Shown here piece after piece: positions 1-7,056 of a DNA stretch of 22,344 bases (the first letter of the stretch is position 1; the number at the start of each line of letters is the position of its first letter). A program made the position numbers and the translations under genes. Source of the DNA: JBHHYU01 sp046757725 (GTDB lineage: Bacteria; Desulfobacterota; Binatia; UBA9968); assembly GCA_046757725.1 (NCBI GenBank), contig JBHHYU010000047.1, positions 1 to 22,344 on the forward strand. Direction: 5' to 3'. A model generated the notes under the pieces. It saw only the letters and a list, made by a program, of their open reading frames with translations, was not told where the DNA came from and searched no databases.

Positions 1-70
1 CAGCTTGCTGCGGGGTAGTTCATTGTCGTTTCAAAACATTGGCTAGTCGTTGATACCTCTTTGCTTTGTT

Positions 71-424
71 CTAGTTCAAGGTGGCACTATCCGAGGAGAC
101 CTCAACACGAAGGGAAAAGGTCCGTGTCTCTGCGTGGCGAAAGGCCCCGACACCTACCACCTGGCGTGAAATCATCTTCCCCGTGTTGTCATGAACCTCC
201 AACAAGATGGAATACTCTAGAGCCGCACCCTTTCCCGGATGACGGATGGTGCCTTCTACTGACAGTGGGCAGTGAGTTGGGACAGGCCCAGCGGCTTTCC
301 TCACCGCCTCGAATTTTAACAGGTGGTGGCAGATAGGACACGAGGCGGCACTTTTGAGAATGGTTGCCTTGCAGTGGGGACATGGTCGGCTTTCACCAGC
401 AGCCGAGGTGCGGGCTCCGGTCAT
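71..424 (-). CDS. Zinc-ribbon protein encoded with bactofilin
   Basis: This is a 117-residue protein with an N-terminal zinc ribbon: Cys15 and Cys18 (CPHC) with Cys29 and Cys32 (CPIC), the spacing of a rubredoxin-type knuckle pair. Residues about 50-110 are a predicted beta-rich stretch ending in a pattern (GAFRHAETRTFSLRVEV) that resembles FxLyD-type extracytoplasmic beta domains; this resemblance is by eye only. There is no signal peptide or membrane segment. Its ATG overlaps the stop of the upstream bactofilin gene as ATGA, so the two are very likely translated together and the protein probably acts with the bactofilin scaffold. The exact role is unknown. No terminator is visible before the window edge. 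Confidence 0.72.
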   Translation of the reverse strand: MTGARTSAAGESRPCPHCKATILKSAASCPICHHLLKFEAVRKAAGPVPTHCPLSVEGTIRHPGKGAALEYSILLEVHDNTGKMISRQVVGVGAFRHAETRTFSLRVEVSSDSATLN

Positions 425-921
425 GGATTGGATCCGTTTCCAGCCTTTTCGGCTATCTTTCTGATTTCAGCCTTCTTCGTATCTCGCCCCTCCCAACCGA
501 AGTCTACCTTACCACGCATCCGCGAGCCCGAAGCTACGGTGAGCGATGTGGCCTTGAGATCCCCTACGATCTGGCCCGACTCGAGAAGCTTGACTTGGGC
601 TGTGGCCTCGATGTTTCCTTCCACCTCCCCTGCAATAGTGACGGTCTGGGCGTGAATTGCGCCGCCAATGTGGGCGCCGGCTTCGATGGTTAGATTTCCC
701 CGGACCTGCACGTCACCTTGAAACCGACCTTCTACGCGTACGTCTCCCTCTCCGTCTATCTTTCCTTCAATGGTCACGCCCGCTGCGATGACCGATTCCT
801 TAAAGGGTTCGGAGGGCCCTCGTACTTTCCGTGCGGACTCCGCCGAGGCTATAGCAGGCTTGGGCTCATCGCTTGCCCTGCCGAAGGGTTCTTTTTCTGT
901 GGGTTCTTTCCAGAGTGCCAT
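421..921 (-). CDS. Bactofilin (polymer-forming cytoskeletal protein)
   Basis: This 166-residue protein has the bactofilin core at about residues 42-142: repeated short beta turns of the type IEGKIDGEGDVRVEGRFQGDV and VEGNIEATAQVKLLESGQIVGDL, which build the right-handed beta helix that polymerises without nucleotide. The N-terminal 40 residues are charged and proline-rich, as usual for the disordered tail, and the C-terminus is charged and short. An in-frame extension to 975 exists, but I chose the ATG at 921. It has AGGAGG eight bases upstream, and the extension would run over the likely promoter. Bactofilins act at the inner face of the membrane in cell shape and envelope organisation. The downstream zinc-ribbon gene overlaps it by four bases. 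Confidence 0.88.
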   Translation of the reverse strand: MALWKEPTEKEPFGRASDEPKPAIASAESARKVRGPSEPFKESVIAAGVTIEGKIDGEGDVRVEGRFQGDVQVRGNLTIEAGAHIGGAIHAQTVTIAGEVEGNIEATAQVKLLESGQIVGDLKATSLTVASGSRMRGKVDFGWEGRDTKKAEIRKIAEKAGNGSNP

Positions 922-1442
922 AATGATTTCCTCCTTGTTTTGACTGGGGCTTCTACTAATGCCTAGGATAACCACACGTTGTCAAGACCTAACTGAGGTT
1001 TTTTACCTTTTCGCTTAGGCCTTCGCCGGTAGATAATGAGCAAAAACGATACCAGATAAGGCCACCCGTTAAGGCAGGTTACTGGAAGGCTAGGCATAAA
1101 GCTGGGGATTAGGTCTATCGCAGGCCACAATATGAAGTTGTCTAATTATTTCAGGAAGTTAGTAACGGTTGGTTTTTAGGAAAATGCCCCTCGGATGAAG
1201 AAAAATCCAAGATGAACTTAATTCCTAGAGTTACAAATACGTTCAAATCCGTACATAGATTGGGCAAAAATAACCTCTGAAAGCGAAAGGGCCTACATTT
1301 TTGAGTTAAATTAAAATCTGCTCAGAATGAGAGATGGCTTGTAAGATTCGTGTGAATCAAGTAATAGAACAAATAATGGCAGGCATCGTGTAGGGGGATC
1401 TGGTTACAGAATTTGACGGTAAGGGGGCCAAAGGGGGTAGTT
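922..1442. other. Divergent intergenic region, no gene seen
   Basis: This 521-base stretch separates bactofilin (minus) from hflK (plus). I see no credible coding frame, tRNA or strong terminator. The middle (about 1130-1340) is more A+T-rich than the flanking genes. A weak promoter-like pair lies at 1339-1367 on the plus strand: TTGTAA, a 17-base spacer, then TAATAG. A small GATTC/GAATC inverted repeat at 1345-1358 sits in its spacer. It could drive hflKC, but the matches are poor. Confidence 0.4.
956..985 (-). promoter_or_regulatory. Candidate sigma70 promoter of the bactofilin operon
   Basis: On the minus strand a perfect TTGACA (980-985) is followed after 18 bases by CATTAG (956-961), a weak -10 with 3 of 6 matches. 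This would start transcription near 949, giving a leader of about 28 bases before the ATG at 921. The -35 is strong and the -10 is not, so this is a suggestion. Confidence 0.35.
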
Positions 1443-2477
1443 ATGGCGAACGAACAGTGGCCGGAAGATCTGGGTGAAGCTCTAGAGCGACTTCGACGCC
1501 AATTCGCGGGATTTATTCCCGGTGGTGGCGGCGTAGGTTTCGTTTTGGTGTTGGTGCTGCTTCTCATCTTTCTCTGGTCTAGTTGGTATACGGTACAGCC
1601 GGCGGAGACCGCAGTGATCCAGCGTTTCGGACGTGTGGTTCGAACCGCAGGTCCGGGTCTTCACTTCAAGTTCCCGTTTGGTGTCGAGACGGCTGTTCGT
1701 ATTCCTACGGCTCGGGTCCTTAAACAGGAGTTCGGTTTTAGGACCCGAACGGCCGGTAGGCGGACGCAATTCTCGCGCGGTAATTTCGCAAACGAATCTC
1801 TCATGCTCACCGGGGATCTCAACGTTATTGACGTGCAGTGGATCGTTCAGTACCGGATCCAGGATGCGGTGCGCTACCTCTTTCAGGTTCGGCGACCGGG
1901 GGAAACGTTTCGCGATATTGCAGAGGCCGTTATGCGTAGGGTTGTTGGGAATAGACTCGGGAGCGATGTGCTGACGGTGGGCCGGGTCGCGGTAGCCAGT
2001 AAAGTACAGGAAGAGATGCAAAAGATTTTGAATGATTACGGGATGGGGATCCGGCTCGTGACCGTAGAGCTTCAGGACGTGACTCCGCCGGACCCGGTGA
2101 AGCCTGCATTCAATGAGGTGAATGAGGCAAGTCAGGATCGCGAACGTATGATCAACCAGGCTCAGGAGCAGGCCAACAAGCTAATCCCCAAGGCTAGAGG
2201 AGAGGCAAAACAAACCATTGCCGAAGCTGAGGGTTATGCGGTGCAGCGAGTCAATCGGGCGCAGGGAGAGATCTCACGGTTTCTCGCAATACTGAAGGAG
2301 TATGAAAAGGCTCCAGAGGTGACGCGGCGCCGGCTGTATCTGGAGGCCATGAGTAAGATCCTGCCGAAGGCTAAAGGTGTCTATGTCGTAGACAGTGAAC
2401 AGCGTGCGCTAGTTCCCTGGCTTTCCCTGGACTCCGGCCTGCGTACGGCTCTACCAAAAGAAGGGAAAAAGAAATGA
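1443..2477 (+). CDS. hflK: Modulator of FtsH protease HflK (SPFH/Band 7)
   Basis: HflK pairs with HflC in a membrane-anchored cage that surrounds and modulates the FtsH protease. The 344-residue product shows a short cytoplasmic Gly-rich N-terminus (GGGG near residue 27), one membrane helix at about 31-46, then the SPFH/Band 7 domain (about 50-235) opening with TVQPAETAVIQRFGRV. A long Ala/Glu/Gln-rich helix follows (about 225-285, EAEGYAVQRVNRAQGE), then the typical LYLEAM and YVVDS segments. I chose the ATG at 1443 rather than 1413 because a GGGGGT lies just upstream and the family begins near this point. Its stop overlaps the hflC start (ATGA at 2474). No ftsH gene is in the window. Confidence 0.93.
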   Translation: MANEQWPEDLGEALERLRRQFAGFIPGGGGVGFVLVLVLLLIFLWSSWYTVQPAETAVIQRFGRVVRTAGPGLHFKFPFGVETAVRIPTARVLKQEFGFRTRTAGRRTQFSRGNFANESLMLTGDLNVIDVQWIVQYRIQDAVRYLFQVRRPGETFRDIAEAVMRRVVGNRLGSDVLTVGRVAVASKVQEEMQKILNDYGMGIRLVTVELQDVTPPDPVKPAFNEVNEASQDRERMINQAQEQANKLIPKARGEAKQTIAEAEGYAVQRVNRAQGEISRFLAILKEYEKAPEVTRRRLYLEAMSKILPKAKGVYVVDSEQRALVPWLSLDSGLRTALPKEGKKK

Positions 2478-3445
2478 ACACCACAATGAAGTACGCTTTA
2501 GGCATATTGGCTATCGTGGTCCTCCTCGTGGTCTCCGGCACCTTCTACACTGTGGAAGAGGGCCAGCAAGCGGTCATCCTACAGTTCGGTCGACCCGTGG
2601 GAAGCTCGATCACGAAAGCGGGTCTGCACTTCAAGGTTCCGTTTATTCAAGATGTGCGGCGATTTGACAAACGGCTCCTCATCTGGGATGGGGACCCGAA
2701 CCAGATCCCGACGGCAGGTCGGGAGTTTATCTGGGTGGATACCACGGCGCGGTGGCGCATCGTTGATCCGAAAAAGTTCCTGGAAAATGTAGCGACCGAA
2801 AGCGGGGCCCAGTCCCGATTGGATGACATCATCGATTCCGTGGTGCGCGACCTTGTCTCCTCTAATGCCTTGGTTGAGTTGGTCCGGAGTTCCTCGTGGA
2901 AAAGCCCCAAGGGGAAGATTCTTGAAGAAGCGCCCAAGGAACTGGTGAAAGAGCTTAAAAAGGAAATTGCTCTGGGCCGCGAGCAGATCACCCGCGCTAT
3001 CCTCGCGGAGGTGCGAAAGATCACCCCGCAGTACGGGATTGAGGTAAAGGATGTTCGGATCAAGCGCCTAAATTATGTTGAGAGCGTACGGAAAAAAGTA
3101 TACTCTCGAATGATCTCGGAACGGAAGCGAATCGCTACGCGTTTCCGGTCTGAAGGCGAAGGAAGAAGTGCCGAGATCCTGGGCCAGATGGAGAAAGAAC
3201 TCCGGCAGATTCGTTCGGGTGCCTATAAAAAGGTTCAACAGATCCGAGGTAAGGCGGATGCTACTGCAACCAAGATATACGGGGAAGCGTATGGCCGTAG
3301 CCCGGAGTTCTACGCCTTCTCCAGAACTCTGGAGGCTTTCAAAGAGGGTCAAAATAAAGATTCCGTGCTGGTGCTCACGACAGACAGCGATTACTACCGC
3401 TACCTCAAGTCTGCACGGCCACCACACAGCAGAGCCCGCCAGTAG
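2474..3445 (+). CDS. hflC: Modulator of FtsH protease HflC (SPFH/Band 7)
   Basis: This is the 323-residue partner of HflK. An N-terminal membrane helix (about 7-25) leads into FYTVEEGQQAVILQFGRPVG and a Band 7 domain (about 22-200). A coiled-coil region follows with the conserved HflC signature SEGEGRSAEILGQMEKEL (about 226-243), then YAFSRTLEAFKEG and LTTDSDYYRYL near the C-terminus. The length is normal for the family. The start ATG overlaps the hflK stop codon by four bases, so the two subunits are translationally coupled as expected for an equimolar complex. The gene is convergent with the symporter gene; the 150-base gap at 3446-3598 shows no clear hairpin terminator. Confidence 0.94.
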   Translation: MNTTMKYALGILAIVVLLVVSGTFYTVEEGQQAVILQFGRPVGSSITKAGLHFKVPFIQDVRRFDKRLLIWDGDPNQIPTAGREFIWVDTTARWRIVDPKKFLENVATESGAQSRLDDIIDSVVRDLVSSNALVELVRSSSWKSPKGKILEEAPKELVKELKKEIALGREQITRAILAEVRKITPQYGIEVKDVRIKRLNYVESVRKKVYSRMISERKRIATRFRSEGEGRSAEILGQMEKELRQIRSGAYKKVQQIRGKADATATKIYGEAYGRSPEFYAFSRTLEAFKEGQNKDSVLVLTTDSDYYRYLKSARPPHSRARQ

Positions 3446-3598
3446 TTGGGGGCCGTTGTACCGACTACATTCGAGTCCGCGACAGCTCGTAACGACAGAG
3501 GGTGTTTTATTTTCATCATACCCCTGGGTTCTAAAGCCCTAGTTGGTATTACTGGAGAGCGTTAAAGGTAAAAACTCACGGAGCTTACTAGGCGAGGG

Positions 3599-5221
3599 TT
3601 AAGTGAGCCCTTCCATGATCCGGCAGATACCTACCATAATAAAGAAATAAATACCTATCATTACGTAAACCGTCGACCAGTGCGTATGGGGTGGGTCTGT
3701 TGGGGCCAACGGAGCGGTTTTTCTGGGCGTATGATCCAAACCGCAGATTGCACCAGACACGAGAACCGTCATTGCAAAACCTGTGAAGTTCCACCAAAGC
3801 CAAGAAATCGTCGTGAACTGCCACAGGCAAACGTTTAGGATCACCCCTGCAACGATACCGATCTTGGTACTTCGTGCGCTGGCCCATCTAGTTAGCATCC
3901 CGAGCAGGAAAGCGGCCAGGATTGGGCCATAGAGGACACTACCAATGGCATTAATGAGGACGATCGTTGTCTGCCTGGTAGCCTCCGGGGTGGCGGTAAA
4001 CACCAGCGCGACAGTGACACAGAATACGCCCCACAAAAGCGTAAAGCCTTTCGATACCAGTAAGTAGTGTGCGTCACTGGCCTTTTTCTTCCAGTATCGT
4101 TGGTAGAAATCTCTCACAGTCACAGCACTCATGGAATTGAGGGCCGAATCCAGGCTGGACATGAGGGCGGAGAGAATGGCGACAAAGATAAATCCTATCA
4201 ACCCGTGTGGTAGGTAGGACAAGATAAACATCGGCACCATCCGATCCGGATCCCGCTGGAGCGTCGCCGTAATAACTTGTGGGTCTGATCCTAAAGTCTG
4301 AGCCGCGCTTTTCAAAAAGCTAGGAGCAGCGACGGCGGCGCCAACGAAAACGCCCATAAGGCAATACAGAAGGACTATGGGAAATCGGCCAAAGGCGTTG
4401 AACAGCAAGGACTTCCGGACGTCATCTACGTTGCCTACGGTCAATTCCCTCTGGACCTGACTTTGATCGCAACCGTAATAAGAGGCATAGAGGAAGAAGC
4501 CACCTAACATCATAGGCCAGAACGCGTAAGTGCCTTGCGGGTCTAGACCCAAGTGGTTGAAATCAAGGATAGTAAGACGCTGGGGATCTAGGGCGGCCCA
4601 GGCAGCGTCCCATCCAACCATACTGAAGGCAATGCCTCCACAGGCAACAACGCCTATGAAGATAATGAGCATTTGCGCTACATCGCTCAGGATGACGATG
4701 CGGATGCCGCCCAGAACGTCGTAGACAATGGTTACTAAGCCGATGCCAAGGATCGCCGTAGTCGTAGTAACTCCAAGGGCAGTCGAGATAACGAGTCCTC
4801 CAGCCAAAACAGAGACCGCCGTAGCTAGGCCCCGCCCGATCTGGAAGAGCAAACTGACCATGGCCCGGGTGCCCTTATCAAAGCGCATTTCTAAGTACTC
4901 ATAAATACTGATAACTCCGGATCCGTGGAAGTTGGGGATAATGATCGCCATAACGAGAATCATGGCCAAGGGAACGCCAAACTCATAAGCGAGCCACTTG
5001 AGCCCCCCATCGCTTTTAAGGGCCACAAAGGCCGGCGCGGAAATGAAGCTAATTGCCCCAAGCTGGGTTGCCATGGTCGAGAGCCCGGACTGCCACCATT
5101 TTACCGATCTGCCGGCGAGGTAGTAGTCACTCATCGTCGCTTGAGTACGGCCCAGTGCTGCTCCCGCACCCACAATACCAATGATGTAAATCGCTATAAC
5201 TCCCCAGTCTAGAACATCCAT
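3599..5221 (-). CDS. Sodium:solute symporter (SSS/SLC5 family)
   Basis: This 540-residue inner-membrane protein has about 13 hydrophobic segments. It carries hallmarks of the SSS (SGLT-like) family: YYLAGRSVKWWQSGLS near residues 34-49, ATQLGAISFISAPAF at 51-65, the EYLEMRFDKGTR loop at 108-119 and the Ser-rich SALMSSLDSALNSMS at 351-365, which in this family helps form the Na+ site. It should import an organic solute with sodium. The substrate is not readable. Divergence from a glycerate kinase and proximity to glucosylglycerate genes suggest a sugar acid, glycerate or osmolyte, as inference only. The start is supported by GGAGG eight bases upstream. An 8-bp inverted repeat lies in the leader. 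Confidence 0.88.
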   Translation of the reverse strand: MDVLDWGVIAIYIIGIVGAGAALGRTQATMSDYYLAGRSVKWWQSGLSTMATQLGAISFISAPAFVALKSDGGLKWLAYEFGVPLAMILVMAIIIPNFHGSGVISIYEYLEMRFDKGTRAMVSLLFQIGRGLATAVSVLAGGLVISTALGVTTTTAILGIGLVTIVYDVLGGIRIVILSDVAQMLIIFIGVVACGGIAFSMVGWDAAWAALDPQRLTILDFNHLGLDPQGTYAFWPMMLGGFFLYASYYGCDQSQVQRELTVGNVDDVRKSLLFNAFGRFPIVLLYCLMGVFVGAAVAAPSFLKSAAQTLGSDPQVITATLQRDPDRMVPMFILSYLPHGLIGFIFVAILSALMSSLDSALNSMSAVTVRDFYQRYWKKKASDAHYLLVSKGFTLLWGVFCVTVALVFTATPEATRQTTIVLINAIGSVLYGPILAAFLLGMLTRWASARSTKIGIVAGVILNVCLWQFTTISWLWWNFTGFAMTVLVSGAICGLDHTPRKTAPLAPTDPPHTHWSTVYVMIGIYFFIMVGICRIMEGLT

Positions 5222-5238
5222 CTATCTTTGCCTCCGAA

Positions 5239-5264
5239 TGGCTGGCCGGTTGCAGAGCCAGCCA
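5239..5264 (-). promoter_or_regulatory. Leader hairpin upstream of the symporter gene
   Basis: TGGCTGGC (5239-5246) and GCCAGCCA (5257-5264) form a perfect 8-bp inverted repeat with a 10-base loop. It lies five bases beyond the symporter Shine-Dalgarno (GGAGG, 5230-5234). In RNA it would make a stable stem just ahead of the ribosome site; as DNA it could be an operator. Confidence 0.4.
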
Positions 5265-5274
5265 ACGTTTTGGG

Positions 5275-5300
5275 TTTATAATGTGGAGCGCTTCTAAGCG
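5275..5300 (-). promoter_or_regulatory. Candidate -10 and operator for the symporter gene
   Basis: On the minus strand TATAAA (5275-5280, 5 of 6 matches to TATAAT) is a plausible -10. The -35 is poor, as seen in activator-dependent promoters. Immediately upstream, CGCTT-CT-AAGCG (5289-5300) forms a short inverted repeat within the promoter spacer, a typical regulator-binding position. All of this is prediction from pattern. Confidence 0.28.
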
Positions 5301-5408
5301 TAACTAATGACCCTCTGCCGTAGCAGCATGGAACCTTTATGCTCCAGCGCGCTTGCTCTTGGATTGAGTTCCGTTGTTATTACCGCAGCTATCGGATAAT
5401 TTAAAGAG

Positions 5409-6740
5409 GTGAAGCGTTTGGTCGAGATGCGAAAAGATGCTTTTTCTATCTATCACGTGGGGTTAAAAGGTGCCGACGCGGCAGATGCCCTTCTCCAGCA
5501 TCTCCAAGTACAGGCTCACCTGTTGATCATCGATGAGCGCACTTATGATCTTTCCGCGTATAACGGTGTCTACGTTGTCGGTGCCGGCAAGGCCAGTGGC
5601 AAGATGGCTCAAGTCGTAGAGACTCTTCTGGGCGATCGGATTAAGGGTGGTGTCGTGAATGTTAAGTGTGGCTGTGCCGTTCCCCTAAAATCCATCAAAA
5701 TCAATGAAGCAGGACACCCGTTGCCGGATCAAGCCGGTATGCAGGGAGCAGAGGAGATCGTTGACTTGCTGCGGCGAAGTGGCGATAAAGATCTGGTTCT
5801 CTGTCTTATATCCGGGGGTGGATCGGCATTATTACCTTACCCGCTCGAAGGATTGACTCTCCAGAACAAGCAAGCGGTGACCGGGCTCCTTTTAGAATGC
5901 GGGGCAACCATCTACGAGATCAATGCGGTGCGTAAGCACCTTTCCCAGGTGAAAGGCGGTAGACTAGCGCGGTTCGCATACCCATCGACCGTAGTTTCGT
6001 TGATTCTCTCCGATGTCGTCGGAGACGATCTGGATTGCATCGCCTCCGGACCGACGGTTCCGGATAGGAGCACTTTTCGCGACTGTCTGCGAATTCTCAA
6101 CCGATACGGCATTGAGCAGGTTATTCCTTCGCCTGTAAGAAAACTCCTGGAAAAAGGTGCTGTTGGGCAAATCGAAGAGACGCCAAAGGCGGATGATCTT
6201 CATCTTCAGCAAGTGGAGAACGTGATTGTCGGGAACAATGGCCTGGCTATGAGGGCGGCCAAAAGAAGGGCTGACCAATTGGGATACCACAGCTTGATCC
6301 TATCCAGCTTTATCACGGGTGAGACGCGCGAGGTAGCCAAGGTTCATGTCGCCGTTGCCAGAGAGATTCTGGCGACCGGCCATCCTGTTCGACCACCTGC
6401 GTGCATTATCTCAGGGGGTGAGACTACCGTGACCCTTCGGGGTCGGGGATTAGGTGGGCGAAACCAGGAGTTTGCTCTCGCAGCGGCGGTGGCAATGGAA
6501 GGTTTGGAAAGGGTAATCGTATTGAGTGGTGGAACGGACGGGACAGACGGCCCTACGGATGCCGCGGGTGCGATAGTGGATGGAGAGACTTTGCGCAAAG
6601 CTAAAGGAAAAGGGCTAAGTGGGGAACAGTTTCTCCAGGATAACGATTCTTATCATTTTTTTCAGATGCTTGGAGATCTCCTTATTACTGGGCCGACCTA
6701 TACAAACGTCATGGATCTCAGGTTGGTGCTGGTGAGCTAA
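5409..6740 (+). CDS. Glycerate 2-kinase (DUF4147/MOFRL family)
   Basis: The enzyme phosphorylates D-glycerate to 2-phosphoglycerate with ATP in the cytosol. The 443-residue product is full length with both domains. The N-terminal glycerate-kinase domain carries GAGKASGKMA (58-67; its Lys is regarded as catalytic in the family), SGGGSALLP (135-143), NAVRKHLSQVKGGRLA (172-187) and SDVVGDDLDCIASGPTVPD (201-219). The C-terminal MOFRL domain carries SGGETTVTLRGRGLGGRNQE (335-354), GTDGTDGPTDAAGA (375-388) and NDSYHFF (412-418). The start is uncertain: GTG at 5409, TTG at 5418 or ATG at 5427. GAGGTGA at 5406-5412 best fits the TTG. The gene is divergent from the symporter and lies 316 bases upstream of the glucosylglycerate synthase, so it may recycle glycerate released from that solute. 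Confidence 0.92.
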   Translation: MKRLVEMRKDAFSIYHVGLKGADAADALLQHLQVQAHLLIIDERTYDLSAYNGVYVVGAGKASGKMAQVVETLLGDRIKGGVVNVKCGCAVPLKSIKINEAGHPLPDQAGMQGAEEIVDLLRRSGDKDLVLCLISGGGSALLPYPLEGLTLQNKQAVTGLLLECGATIYEINAVRKHLSQVKGGRLARFAYPSTVVSLILSDVVGDDLDCIASGPTVPDRSTFRDCLRILNRYGIEQVIPSPVRKLLEKGAVGQIEETPKADDLHLQQVENVIVGNNGLAMRAAKRRADQLGYHSLILSSFITGETREVAKVHVAVAREILATGHPVRPPACIISGGETTVTLRGRGLGGRNQEFALAAAVAMEGLERVIVLSGGTDGTDGPTDAAGAIVDGETLRKAKGKGLSGEQFLQDNDSYHFFQMLGDLLITGPTYTNVMDLRLVLVS

Positions 6741-6780
6741 TCGTACAATCGGTACTGGTAATCGGAGGTTGCGACGACTT

Positions 6781-6807
6781 CTTTCTCGCGGGGGTCCCGT
6801 GAGAGAG
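6781..6807 (+). other. Strong hairpin after the glycerate kinase gene
   Basis: CTTTCTCGCGGG (6781-6792), a three-base loop, then CCCGTGAGAGAG (6796-6807) form a 12-bp stem with two G-U pairs. It starts 40 bases after the kinase stop. No T-run follows on either strand, so it is not a textbook intrinsic terminator. It could limit 3' decay or separate kinase and synthase expression. Confidence 0.45.
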
Positions 6808-6846
6808 AGCTAAGGCACACATCTCGTCCCGGAAGGCCATTGCCCG

Positions 6847-7056
6847 ATGCACTACTTCGCCCAGCTCCCCTTTGGAAAGCTCGTTGGCGGGGATAAGAGA
6901 ACCTTATACCGCCGCTATGTGTTTGGGGTCCACCGTGGGGCAGGAGGCTCCGAAACTTCGGCGTTACTGCGGGTCCATGACTTCACGGATGTTTTGCTTG
7001 AACAAGCCGATCAGTTAGAATATAAGTCAGTTTTTGTGGACAAGGAATGCGAGTAA
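6847..7056 (+). CDS. Possible small hypothetical protein ahead of gpgS
   Basis: This open frame of 69 codons starts with ATG, has GGAAGG ten bases upstream, and its TAA is directly followed by the ATG at 7057 of the next gene. I do not recognise the sequence. It is basic and aromatic at the N-terminus (KRTLYRRYVFGVHRG) and acidic at the end (VFVDKECE), with no membrane helix, cysteine pair or signal peptide. The exact abutment with the USP-GpgS frame supports a coupled leader peptide or small partner. The short length and lack of any family signature make chance equally possible. Confidence 0.33.
   Translation: MHYFAQLPFGKLVGGDKRTLYRRYVFGVHRGAGGSETSALLRVHDFTDVLLEQADQLEYKSVFVDKECE

Noticed and set aside
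104..146. Sequence resembling the dispersed CACGAAG / CCGTGTCTCTGCGTGG type repeats at the 3' end of the zinc-ribbon gene
   Set aside because: It encodes a sensible beta-rich tail in frame (AFRHAETRTFSLRVEV), so the likeness is better explained by coding sequence.
3523..3545. Possible terminator hairpin between hflC and the symporter (CTGGGTT...AAGCCCTAG)
   Set aside because: The stem is broken by a mismatch and a bulge and no T-run follows on either strand.
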